Assembly: GCA_041736895.1 (NCBI GenBank)
Contig: JBGSSS010000040.1
Span: 1 to 43,255, forward strand
Source of the DNA: JANRLT01 sp041736895
Lineage (GTDB): Bacteria; Planctomycetota; Planctomycetia; Pirellulales; JALHPA01
Length of the DNA stretch: 43,255 bases
Direction: 5' to 3'
Position numbers and translations under genes: made by a program. Of this stretch, positions 1 to 8,638 are shown piece by piece; the stretch's first letter is position 1, and the number at the start of each line of letters is the position of its first letter. Under the pieces are notes generated by a model that worked only from the letters and a program-made list of their open reading frames with translations, ran no database searches and was not told the DNA's origin.

Positions 1-1
1 T

Positions 2-2086
2 CCGCATCGCTTGGGGCGGTTGGGTGGTTATGAGATTTCCGGCGTGATTGGCGTTGGCGGCATGGGCGTGGTCCTCAAGGCGTTTGATCCAACACTAGAT
101 CGTGTGGTAGCGATCAAAGTCATGGCCCCGCACTTGGCAAACAACGGCACCGCGCGCAAACGCTTTGCCCGCGAAGCCAAAGCGGCGGCAGCCGTGTTGC
201 ATCCCAACGTCATTCCGATTTATTGTGTCAACAGTGATAGTACGATTCCGTATTTGGTGATGGCCTACATCCGCGGCGGCTCGCTGCAGAAACGGCTGGA
301 GCGAGAAGGTCCTTTGCCGACCATCGAAATTCTGCGCATCGGGTCGCAGATCGCGGCTGGACTAGCAGCGGCGCATGAACAAGGATTGGTCCATCGCGAT
401 ATCAAGCCGGAAAATATCCTGCTCGATGAAGGGGTCGAGCGTGTCACCCTCACCGACTTTGGGTTAGCTAGGGCTGTTGACGATGCTTCCGTTACACGCG
501 ATGGAACGATTGCCGGCACACCCCGCTACATGTCGCCAGAACAAGCACGCGGCGAGTCGGTCGATCAACTAAGCGATCTGTTTAGTCTTGGCAGCGTGCT
601 TTACGCCCTCTGCACCGGGAGACCGCCATTCCGAGCGGATTCATCTTATGCCGTGATGCGTAGGATCAGCGACCAGACGCCCACGCCGATTCGAGAAATC
701 AATCCAGAGATTCCAGAATGGCTCTGCGATCTGATTAGAAAGCTGATGGCCAAGCAGAAAGTGGATCGCATTCATTCGGCTAAAGCAGTTCACAATCTAT
801 TGGAAACTTGTTTAAGCCATGTTCAACAGCCTACCGTGACACGCTTGCCCGAGTTTCTGCGACGATCTCAGCAAAAACTCACCTTATCAATTCCGCAGAC
901 CATTCTAGGAGCGCTCGTCATGTTTGCAGCTATCGTGGGTTTCCTGTTCGCCTTGGGAATCTTGCCTGTTGCGCAAGTACAGCAAGATGGCGCTCAAGAC
1001 AAAAGTAACCTCACCGCTACACACGATGCCACTGGGCCGCAAGCTGGCAAATCTGCCGCTGCCTCAGCAGTGACCGGCCAAGTCATCGCTGACAAGCCAA
1101 CAAACGCTGGTCAGGCAGCAAGCCAAGAATTAGCCCAGGCAGTGGTAAAAATTCAAGCGGCAGCCAAGCCACAAGTGCAAGCGGGGAAGGAGGGAATTCT
1201 TTTGGTGAATAGCGCTGGTGAATGGTCGGCCGATGGTTTTAACGTGAAAGTATCGAAGAATGACGACGGCACATTTGACTATTCTGTCAAAGGAGACTCT
1301 TCACCGGTCTTCAATGAAGAACGTACTACGGTATTGACCGAGACCCCGTGGTTTCTTTGGATTGAGAACAAAGAAACCGTGTGGCACTTTGATGGCGCAC
1401 GCCTGAGATTGTTGACCCACGCATCAGGCAGAGTCAGTCACCGAAGTGTCGGCGTCGAAGATGAGCGTGTATCCATTCGCCGCAATCCACCGCTATTCGT
1501 GATGCAAAAACTTCCCCAGAAGTTGCAAGAAAAAATCAGTACGGGATTGGACCATTTGAATAAGGCCAACGCGGCGCTGACGCATGCCATCCTTGTTGAG
1601 GACGCCTACGCCGTCAAGAAAGCCTTGAGTGACGGAGCTGATCCCGACACTTCGTTCCCGGGTCGCGTGAACCCGATGACATGCTTGGAACAGGCGGCCA
1701 AGGTGGGGAATCTCAAGATTATTGATCTGTTGCTAGATCACAATGCAAATGCAAACCTGCGTGTGGCGGAGTATTCGCCGCTGCACAGTGCTTCGGCTTA
1801 TGGGCAACTTGAAGCCATCAAATTGTTGCTCAAGCGAGGTGCAGATCCCGAGCGGAAACCGCCGGCTGATTTGCAATGGGCACTCAACCGGTCGGTCTTG
1901 GACATCGCTGTATTGAATCGACAGAAAGAGGTTGCGCAATTCTGGGTAGAGCACGGAATCACCGTCACAGAGCTGACCTGGAAGATCGCCGAGAGTGTCG
2001 CTGAGTTCGACAAGAATCACAACACGACCGCCGGCAAAGAGTTTCTAGAATGGCTAAAGATGAAGGAGGCGACCAAGATCAAATAA
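2..2086 (+). CDS. Ser/Thr protein kinase with C-terminal ankyrin repeats (5' end outside window)
   Basis: Hanks-type kinase expected to phosphorylate Ser/Thr residues of unknown targets. The reading frame is open to the left edge, and the residues before the first possible start (TTG at 11) read PHRLGRLGGYE, the usual lead-in to planctomycete kinase domains, so the true start lies upstream. Numbering from position 11: glycine loop GVGGMG near residue 15, VAIK lysine near 36, HRDIKPEN near 128, DFG near 150, GTPRYMSPEQ activation segment, so it appears catalytically complete. One transmembrane segment follows at about 297-317, then an Ala/Gln-rich linker, an unrecognised segment (about 395-500), and two to four ankyrin repeats (about 520-650, with LLLDHNANAN and LLLKRGADPE). 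The ankyrin part should lie outside the cytoplasm and probably binds protein. The next gene cassette also encodes ankyrin repeats. Confidence 0.93.
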   Translation, partial: PHRLGRLGGYEISGVIGVGGMGVVLKAFDPTLDRVVAIKVMAPHLANNGTARKRFAREAKAAAAVLHPNVIPIYCVNSDSTIPYLVMAYIRGGSLQKRLEREGPLPTIEILRIGSQIAAGLAAAHEQGLVHRDIKPENILLDEGVERVTLTDFGLARAVDDASVTRDGTIAGTPRYMSPEQARGESVDQLSDLFSLGSVLYALCTGRPPFRADSSYAVMRRISDQTPTPIREINPEIPEWLCDLIRKLMAKQKVDRIHSAKAVHNLLETCLSHVQQPTVTRLPEFLRRSQQKLTLSIPQTILGALVMFAAIVGFLFALGILPVAQVQQDGAQDKSNLTATHDATGPQAGKSAAASAVTGQVIADKPTNAGQAASQELAQAVVKIQAAAKPQVQAGKEGILLVNSAGEWSADGFNVKVSKNDDGTFDYSVKGDSSPVFNEERTTVLTETPWFLWIENKETVWHFDGARLRLLTHASGRVSHRSVGVEDERVSIRRNPPLFVMQKLPQKLQEKISTGLDHLNKANAALTHAILVEDAYAVKKALSDGADPDTSFPGRVNPMTCLEQAAKVGNLKIIDLLLDHNANANLRVAEYSPLHSASAYGQLEAIKLLLKRGADPERKPPADLQWALNRSVLDIAVLNRQKEVAQFWVEHGITVTELTWKIAESVAEFDKNHNTTAGKEFLEWLKMKEATKIK

Positions 2087-2191
2087 TCATGTAGATTCAG
2101 CTCACATTAGGGCGTGATCGGGTTCGACGAAGAGATTAAGAGATCAGAAAACTATCATCCCGACACAGAATTAACTATTTCGAATAAGTAG

Positions 2192-2388
2192 CATCATGCA
2201 CTGACGCGCTGTTGGCGACAGGTTGGCCCAAGTTGCAGCGATTTTAGCGAGGTCGGGATTGGCGGCCATGGCCTAAAAAACTGCCTCATTTTGGGCGTTT
2301 ACGACGAGTGCCTCGGATTCTGCGTCGCGTGTTTCACTAGGTGAACTCGCTAGGCCACTCGCCCAGTCGAAGTCGGTGTCAGTGATAC
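2192..2388 (-). pseudogene. Tyrosine integrase C-terminal remnant, copy A
   Basis: This intergenic stretch aligns over about 190 bases with the integrase remnant at 7441-7803, in the same orientation. Long identical blocks include the 20 bases ending in GACGAGTG at 2291-2310. Read on the minus strand it gives ITDTDFDWASG and DAESEALVVNAQNEAV, matching VTDSDFERASG and YAESDALVVNAKNDAV in the other copy. It has no start, lacks the catalytic histidine/tyrosine part, and hits a stop shortly after the match, so it cannot be functional. Homology ends near 2388, about 60 bases before the sigma factor gene. The rest of 2087-2450 shows nothing else recognisable. Confidence 0.7.
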
Positions 2389-2450
2389 TGTTTGAACTTT
2401 GATAGACTAAAGAAATTCTAGGATTCTCCAATGCAAATGAGACGAGTTCG

Positions 2451-3008
2451 ATGGATGAAATAATCAATCTTGGTTTCTCTATCGAAAAATTCGACCCTCG
2501 CAGTGCTACAGACCTGCTCCCGCTTGTCTATGAAGAGCTTCGCAAACTTGCTGCCGCGCGGTTGGCAGATGAGAAACCGGGTCAGACACTTCAGCCGACT
2601 GCCCTTGTTCACGAGGCATACCTTCGAATTGTTGGCGATGGGCAAGCGAAAGACTGGAACGGGCGGGGACATTTCTTTGCTGCCGCCGCCGAGGCGATGC
2701 GTCGCATTCTGATCAATAGGGCCAGAGACAAGAATCGTCAGAAGCGTGGCGGCGACCGCGAGCGGGTTCATTTTGATTTACTAAGCGATCCCGCGACGGC
2801 TCCAGACGAGGACCTGCTGGAGCTCGATGATGCCCTTAGCAGTCTTGCCGATACGAATTCTCAAGCGGCAGAACTCGTCAAACTGAGGTACTTCGCCGGA
2901 CTTACCCTGCTCGAAGCAGCAACAATACTTGGGCTCTCCACGAGAAGTGCATCCCGGCTATGGGCATTCGCGCGGGCCTGGCTGATCGATGCCCTCGACC
3001 GATCCTAA
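2451..3008 (+). CDS. ECF-type RNA polymerase sigma factor (Sigma70_ECF kind)
   Basis: A 185-residue sigma-70 family factor with regions 2 and 4 only. Region 2 carries YEELRKLAAARL, LQPTALVHEAYLRI and FFAAAAEAMRRILINRARD (about 25-95). Region 4 has LVKLRYFAGLTLLEAATILGL followed by a helix-turn-helix tail (about 140-180). This pattern marks the planctomycete/acidobacterial ECF group that usually sits beside Ser/Thr kinases rather than a classical anti-sigma factor. The ATG at 2451 gives the usual family length; no strong ribosome site precedes it. Downstream, in the same direction, lie a secreted cytochrome/ankyrin protein and a membrane kinase, suggesting the three work together, with the kinase as the likely regulator. 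Its target promoters cannot be seen. Confidence 0.93.
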   Translation: MDEIINLGFSIEKFDPRSATDLLPLVYEELRKLAAARLADEKPGQTLQPTALVHEAYLRIVGDGQAKDWNGRGHFFAAAAEAMRRILINRARDKNRQKRGGDRERVHFDLLSDPATAPDEDLLELDDALSSLADTNSQAAELVKLRYFAGLTLLEAATILGLSTRSASRLWAFARAWLIDALDRS

Positions 3009-3200
3009 ATTGAAATTTGGATAATTCTCCAAATTCTTTGGCACGCTTCTCTGCCAAACGGGGCACTGTTCTTAGGCACATCGTTGCCGACTACCTGGCT
3101 CGATGGTGAAGAGCGACCAGGGTAAACGTCGGTAGTCGCCCCGTCGAGATGCTGACCACCGAAAGCTGGTCAACAACGAACGCAATCCTTTGGAGGAAAT

Positions 3201-5447
3201 ATGTGGAAACTCTGTTTCATCGCCACTTTACTGGTAATCTCTGGGCTTAACAGGGCCTCCGCCCAAATCCCAGCCAAGGTTGACTTCGTGCGAGACGTCC
3301 AACCGATATTCAAGGCACACTGCACGAGTTGCCACGGACCAAAGCAGCAGAAAAACGGGTTTCGCTTGGACCGCCGCCGAGATGCCTTCAAAGGAGGAGT
3401 TGCCAACCAAATTGCTCCTGGAAACAGCGAGGCAAGTCATCTCTATTTTCGACTTGTAGGGAGCCACGGCCATTTACAAATGCCTCCCGAAGCCCCTTTA
3501 AACCAAGCGCAGATTGATGTGATCAAAGCCTGGATCGACCAAGGGGCTGTTTGGCCGGACGAGGCGTCCGGCGAAACACCGGCCCCACTCCCTGACCCGC
3601 AGGCCCAGCGGCTGATGGATACACTGAGGAGCGGTGACCAAGCCGCCTTTCGCAAACTGCTGCAAGAAAATCCGCTTTCGGCAAAGCTCAAGGGCGGGGG
3701 GGAATCGACGCCCCTGATGTATGCAGCCTTCTACGGAGACGCAGAGTCGGTTCGTCTCATGCTGGAAGCTGGTGCCGACCCGAATATCCGCAACGAGGCC
3801 GGAGCGACGGCTCTCATGTGGGCGGTGGATGATCTGGACAAAACGCGTTTACTGATTCGCAGCGGGGCCGATGTGAATGCTCGATCCGATGACGGCCGAA
3901 CGCCACTGCTCATCGCGGCAGGCCGGCCAGGGTCATTCGAGATCGTTCGACTGTTACTCGATCATAAGGCGAATCCGTCGCAAATGGTTAACTCCTACAA
4001 AGGACCGATAACACCACTGCGACTGGCGGCCGACGCGGGTGACGAATCGTTGTACCGCTTGCTCGTTGACCGGGGCGCCGATGCAAAAGCCATGGGCGGC
4101 GTGTTGCCTCTCCTTGCGGCGATAAACGCGAACGACCCCGGTTGTGTGAGCCTGACGATGAAGATCGCCGATCGGGACGCTCTCAAGGGAGCAGGACGCT
4201 TTCTCGTCCCCCCCTTCAGTAGCCCGTCGGCATTGAACAATCCCGCGAACATCAAAATGTTTTTTGAAGCCGGAGCAGACGTCGCAGCCAAAGATCCCGC
4301 CGGTCTCTCACTACTGATGCTCGCCGTCAGTTCCGACGACATGCCGCTCGAAACCCTGGAAACGTTGATCCAACTCGGAGCGGATGTAAATGCGACTACG
4401 ACGGACGGGCAAACCGTGCTGGACTTTGCACGACGGTCGGGGCGCACCAAGGTCGTGGAGTTCCTTGAAAAATCTGGAGCGAAGTCCGGGAAGAAGTTGG
4501 CACTCCTATCGATTGAGCCGAAGCCAGCCGCCTCTGTACGCGCCGCAGTCGAGCGGAGTCTGCCGCTTCTCCAGAAAGCGGACGTCACCTTTTTGCGAAA
4601 ATCCGGCTGCGTCTCTTGTCACAACAACTCATTGACCGAAATGTCAGTTGGTGCCGCTCGGAAAATCGGCCTCCCCGTGAACGAGAAGAGCGCCGCGATG
4701 CAGCGAAGAGATGTCGGAGCATACCTCGAAGGTTGGCGGGAAAGGGTTCTCCAAGGCATGGGGGTTCCGGGTGATTCCAACACCGTAAATTACCTCTTGG
4801 TTGGGCTCGCGGCCGAGAACTACCCGCCTGACTTGGCGACAGACGCCATGGCCCGATACTTGAAGAACGATCAGATGCCCGATGGGCGTTGGCGACTCAT
4901 TGTGAATCGTCCACCGTTGGAGTCTAGTGAGTTCGAAGTAACAGCCGTATCGATGCGAGCTCTCCAAGTCTACGCGCCGAAAGCCCTGCGAGCGGACTAC
5001 GAGAAATCGATCTGGCGTGCGGCGGATTGGTTGAGAACTACCAAACCCAAATCAACCGCGGATCGCGCGGGACAGATGCTGGGCCTGGCATGGGCGGGGG
5101 ATCCTGTGAATTCGACGCGGAAATTTGCTAACGATTTGATCGCCGAGCAGAGAGCCGATGGTGGTTGGTCGCAGTTATCGACAATGGAAAGCGACGCGTT
5201 TGCCACGGGCCAGGTGCTAACGGCGCTGCACGAGTCTGGGACAGTGACGGCAGCAGATCCCGCCTATCAACGCGGAGTGAAGTATCTGCTCTCGACTCAG
5301 CTGGAAGACGGGTCGTGGCACGTCCGAAGTCGGGCCATCCCGTTTCAGCCGTATTTCGAGGGCGGCTTCCCTCATGGAACCGACCAATGGATCTCCGCGG
5401 CGGCGACGAACTGGGCGGTGATGGCCCTGATACCCGCAACGAAGTGA
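3201..5447 (+). CDS. Secreted fusion: cytochrome c domain, ankyrin repeats, second CxxCH site, squalene-cyclase-like toroid
   Basis: A 748-residue protein with a signal peptide (residues 1-21, cleavage near ASA-Q). A planctomycete cytochrome c domain follows, with CTSCH at 41-45 and the family phrase MPPEAPL. About seven ankyrin repeats occupy roughly 140-425 (for example LMLEAGADPNIRN and LLIRSGADVNARS). A second possible heme site, CVSCH, lies at 470-474. The remainder (about 520-748) has alpha/alpha-toroid repeats like squalene cyclases (DGRW, DGGWSQ and DGSWH phrases), though no cyclase acid motif is evident. TGGAGGAAAT immediately before the ATG is a good ribosome site. It lies between the ECF sigma factor and the membrane kinase, so it may be the cassette's sensor or effector in the periplasm. 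Heme attachment is inferred from the motifs only. Confidence 0.9.
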   Translation: MWKLCFIATLLVISGLNRASAQIPAKVDFVRDVQPIFKAHCTSCHGPKQQKNGFRLDRRRDAFKGGVANQIAPGNSEASHLYFRLVGSHGHLQMPPEAPLNQAQIDVIKAWIDQGAVWPDEASGETPAPLPDPQAQRLMDTLRSGDQAAFRKLLQENPLSAKLKGGGESTPLMYAAFYGDAESVRLMLEAGADPNIRNEAGATALMWAVDDLDKTRLLIRSGADVNARSDDGRTPLLIAAGRPGSFEIVRLLLDHKANPSQMVNSYKGPITPLRLAADAGDESLYRLLVDRGADAKAMGGVLPLLAAINANDPGCVSLTMKIADRDALKGAGRFLVPPFSSPSALNNPANIKMFFEAGADVAAKDPAGLSLLMLAVSSDDMPLETLETLIQLGADVNATTTDGQTVLDFARRSGRTKVVEFLEKSGAKSGKKLALLSIEPKPAASVRAAVERSLPLLQKADVTFLRKSGCVSCHNNSLTEMSVGAARKIGLPVNEKSAAMQRRDVGAYLEGWRERVLQGMGVPGDSNTVNYLLVGLAAENYPPDLATDAMARYLKNDQMPDGRWRLIVNRPPLESSEFEVTAVSMRALQVYAPKALRADYEKSIWRAADWLRTTKPKSTADRAGQMLGLAWAGDPVNSTRKFANDLIAEQRADGGWSQLSTMESDAFATGQVLTALHESGTVTAADPAYQRGVKYLLSTQLEDGSWHVRSRAIPFQPYFEGGFPHGTDQWISAAATNWAVMALIPATK

Positions 5448-5570
5448 CTGCACGAAGTGACTGCCAGATGCGGCCTTCATTCTTGATATGATTAAGGCAA
5501 GAAACACCCTCCGGTAGACGCGATAAGACTGAACAGCACTCATCGCCTTTTAGAAACCACGAGAAAGCCG

Positions 5571-7292
5571 ATGAAGAATGCCGACGAACATCTAATGACC
5601 GTCTTCTCAGCCGCTTTGGACTGCGAGACCGAAGTTGAGCGTGATATTTACCTCGATAAGGTATGTAGCGATTCCCCGGCACTCCGCGAACGCGTCGAGG
5701 CACTATTGCGGGCTCATCACCGCAGCGTCAACTTCCTCCAAGAAGCTCCGAGCGAGCCTGCGATCACTGCGGCATTCGCATCGGCTTCATTCCCCGGCGC
5801 GCCTTTCTCGTCAGGCCGTGCATTCCAGGAGGAGCTCCGCCAACTGCTCCGATCTCGCCTGATCTTGGTTCATCTGCTCGTGCTCGGATATATCGTGATG
5901 GCGTGGGTGCTGAGTCTGAGCGCTCCACAAAGTGTTGCCGAAGGCATCTCAATGCGCCCCGATAAAGGCGTGTGGTGGTGGTTCGCCGCTCCGTTAGTTG
6001 AGAGTCTCATTGGCGTTGTCGTCTTGTGGCAAGCACGGGACATGTCACTGCGGTCACTTCGAATGTGGGAACTGATCTGCTTCGCCAATCTCGCCGCGTT
6101 CTACGGTTACGACCGATTTGCGTCGATGGCATCCCTCGACGCGAGCGTTCTGCCTGCTCCCATGACTGCTACTGGACTCATTGGATTGGCAACATTGCAG
6201 GGGTTCGCGATGATGATCCTGACGTACGGCGTGCTGATCCCCAACACCCGGCGACGGAGCCTCATGGTCGTGGCCGGATTGTTCGCCGTCGCAAACGCAG
6301 CAATCCCCGCAGCGGCGGTGGCGAATCCGCTCCTACGCGGAGACGTCATGGGGCTGATGGTTCAAGCGTCTTTGACGCTGATGTTTCCGGCCGCCATCGC
6401 GGTCTTTGCCGCCACCCGTGCCTCGATACTTCAACAGCGAGCCTTTGATGCAGAACGACGGGCTGATCGAATGGGGCAGTACCAGCTCAAACGGAAGCTC
6501 GGTGAAGGCGGCATGGGCGAAGTCTGGCTGGCGGAGCACGGGCTACTAAAGCGGCCTTGCGCCGTGAAGTTTATCCGCCCCGAGTTGGCGGCAAATCGTT
6601 CAAACGTAGCCAGATTTACCCGAGAAGTGCAGGCGGTCACGGCGTTGAGCCACGTTAACACCGTTCGAGTTTACGACTATGGCCAAGCGGACGACGGCTC
6701 TTTCTACTTTGTGATGGAATACCTAGACGGTCCCACGCTGGAAGAGCTGGTCAAGGCTTCAGGTCCCCTTCCAACAAACCGTGTCGTGAATCTGCTTCGA
6801 CAGCTCTGCGGCGCGTTGGCTGAAGCTCATGCCGTGGGGTTGGTTCATCGGGATTTAAAACCCGGAAACGTAATCGTCGCCACGCTCGGCGGACAACCGG
6901 ACGTGGCAAAGTTGCTCGATTTCGGACTGGTCCATGATTCGTCAGCAGACAACGATCAACGCCTGACCCAAATGGGGATGATTCTCGGAACTCCGGCGTA
7001 TATGTGCCCGGAACAGGCGGCCGGGGAATCCGCAGTAGACGCTCGCGGTGATATTTACAGCCTCGGGGCTGTAGCGTTCTTCGCTCTCACAGGCCGACCG
7101 CCGTTTCAAGCAAAGTCAACCGGACAACTGCTCGCGGCACACAGGTCGACACCACCGCCACCACTCAACGACTTCTGCCCCGACGCCCCAGCGGACTTGG
7201 CGGCGATCATTGCCCGCTGTCTGTCGAAAGATCCGGCCGACCGTTTTCAATCAACGGTGGATGTGGTTCTAGCGCTCGGGGAATGTTGCTGA
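5571..7292 (+). CDS. Membrane Ser/Thr protein kinase with N-terminal six-TM domain
   Basis: A 573-residue kinase with the catalytic domain at the C-terminus. Residues 1-60 form the helical segment common in planctomycete and acidobacterial kinases (ERDIYLDKVC, LRERVEALLRAH). About six hydrophobic segments lie between 95 and 282 (near 95-115, 133-153, 167-183, 198-223, 230-251 and 260-282). The kinase starts near 304: GEGGMG loop, CAVKF lysine, HRDLKPGN catalytic loop, LLDFG, GTPAYMCPEQ and GDIYSLG are all present, so it should be active in the cytoplasm. The order (membrane part first) is the reverse of the kinase at the window's left edge. It ends the run sigma factor, cytochrome/ankyrin protein, kinase, and may control the sigma factor. 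Confidence 0.93.
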   Translation: MKNADEHLMTVFSAALDCETEVERDIYLDKVCSDSPALRERVEALLRAHHRSVNFLQEAPSEPAITAAFASASFPGAPFSSGRAFQEELRQLLRSRLILVHLLVLGYIVMAWVLSLSAPQSVAEGISMRPDKGVWWWFAAPLVESLIGVVVLWQARDMSLRSLRMWELICFANLAAFYGYDRFASMASLDASVLPAPMTATGLIGLATLQGFAMMILTYGVLIPNTRRRSLMVVAGLFAVANAAIPAAAVANPLLRGDVMGLMVQASLTLMFPAAIAVFAATRASILQQRAFDAERRADRMGQYQLKRKLGEGGMGEVWLAEHGLLKRPCAVKFIRPELAANRSNVARFTREVQAVTALSHVNTVRVYDYGQADDGSFYFVMEYLDGPTLEELVKASGPLPTNRVVNLLRQLCGALAEAHAVGLVHRDLKPGNVIVATLGGQPDVAKLLDFGLVHDSSADNDQRLTQMGMILGTPAYMCPEQAAGESAVDARGDIYSLGAVAFFALTGRPPFQAKSTGQLLAAHRSTPPPPLNDFCPDAPADLAAIIARCLSKDPADRFQSTVDVVLALGECC

Positions 7293-7440
7293 GCTACGGA
7301 TACTTCGATTACGAGAGTTTGAAAGAATCTGGTTACTCAACGATTTTGGTAATTCGGGCCGTCGATCCGCAAAGCTGGCTGGTAAACTAGTTTCCCAAAC
7401 TATTTACGGACGCCGTTAGGCACTAAGATTTTTTCAAGCA

Positions 7441-7803
7441 TCATTTGCTTCGGACAAGAGCCATCATGCACTGGCGTGCCGTGGGAGATAGGTTGGCCCA
7501 CGTTGCGGCGATCTCAGCAACTTCAGGGTCAGTGGCTATGGCCACAACAACTGCATCATTTTTGGCGTTTACGACGAGTGCGTCAGATTCTGCGTAGTGC
7601 GTTGCATTAGGTGTACTCGCCGATGTACACGTTGGACCACTCGCCCGTTCGAAGTCCGAATCGGTGACCTGCCAATAATGTTTTTGGGCAACCAACGTGC
7701 TGTGACCCAACAATTCCGCTCCCACATGTGGCGGGAAGCATCGAGCGATGAACCGGTGCATGGTACAAGGAGGCGCTTGGTTCATAGCATAGCTTCTGCT
7801 CAC
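7441..7803 (-). pseudogene. Tyrosine integrase C-terminal remnant, copy B
   Basis: The minus strand encodes the end of a phage-type tyrosine recombinase: GAELLGHSTLVAQKHYWQ carries the LGH box histidine and the tyrosine (KHYWQ) that would be the nucleophile, followed by VTDSDFERASG and the Ala/Asn-rich tail typical of planctomycete integrases. The upstream catalytic core (the first arginine and the HxxR box) is missing, and the sequence before about 7765 no longer resembles an integrase, so this is a truncated remnant. A shorter diverged copy in the same orientation lies at 2192-2388, and the pair brackets the sigma factor/kinase cassette. Nothing else is recognised in 7293-7935, apart from a weak A/T-rich hairpin near 7848-7872. 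Confidence 0.72.
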
Positions 7804-7935
7804 TTGGGGAGCGGCAATTGTCTAACCAGGTTCCAAATCGGACACAAAAAAATGTGGGGTTTTTCTTTGTGATGAACAGGCCATAATAGTAATCGTTGCG
7901 ACTTTCACGTTTCATACATCTATAGGGAGGTTGCC

Positions 7936-8406
7936 ATGCGTTTAGGCATCTTTATCACATTCATTATCGTGAGTGTCATGCCTTGCTTGTCTGCTGAAGA
8001 ACATGGCAAAGGGATTACTCTCAACATTCCTGACAAAATGTCTTGGAAAGATGGACCTGCTTCACTACCGAAGGGCGCACAGATCGCCATCCTAGAGGGT
8101 GATCCAAGTAAAGAAGGTCCGTTTGTTTTTCGTGTCAAAGTCCCTGACGGCTATCAAATTCCACCGCACACTCATCCCAAAATGGAACGAGTATCGGTAA
8201 TATCTGGAACATTCAATATCGGAATGGGTGCGAAGTTCGACAAAGAAACGACCGCTGCCATGCCCGCCGGTTGCTACGGCTTTTGGGAACCTGGGATGCA
8301 GCACTTTGTTTGGACCAAAGGTGAAACCATTGCGCAATTTCATGGGATGGGACCTTGGACGATTCAGTATGTCAATCCAGCCGATGATCCAAGAAATCAA
8401 AAGTGA
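7936..8406 (+). CDS. Secreted cupin-domain protein
   Basis: A 156-residue protein with a signal peptide (about 1-20, ending SAEE) and a single cupin barrel. The metal-binding cupin motif is visible as PPHTHPKMERVSVISG (two His and a Glu near 75-82), and a later histidine, MQHFVWT, fits the fourth ligand. The overall pattern (FRVKVPDGYQIPPHTHP, then GFWEPGMQHFVW) matches small ChrR/DUF4437-like cupins whose reactions are mostly unknown. GGGAGG, eight bases before the ATG, supports the start. It stands alone between the integrase remnant and a DUF3179 gene. The catalytic role and metal cannot be decided from sequence. Confidence 0.85.
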   Translation: MRLGIFITFIIVSVMPCLSAEEHGKGITLNIPDKMSWKDGPASLPKGAQIAILEGDPSKEGPFVFRVKVPDGYQIPPHTHPKMERVSVISGTFNIGMGAKFDKETTAAMPAGCYGFWEPGMQHFVWTKGETIAQFHGMGPWTIQYVNPADDPRNQK

Positions 8407-8638
8407 ATTCACAGGATAGTTCTCGTGGCCCCGTTCTACGCGAGGTTTTTTCGCGGCCCTCGGGCTTCGTTAACCATTCTTTACCCACGGGGAGCTGGGG
8501 GGGAACTCAGAGTTGCTCGACTTGCAAAACAAGTTGTGCCCAACTGATTGCTTCCGCATAATCAAGCTTCCCGCTCCGAGTAACTTGCACCGAGCGACAG
8601 CTTTCAGAAGTTCCCTTCGTCTGTTTGGAGAATCACGA

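Noticed and set aside
2661..2672. GCGGGGACA match to the tRNA-Met 3' end inside the sigma factor gene
   Set aside because: Only nine bases and within coding sequence, so chance rather than an attachment site.
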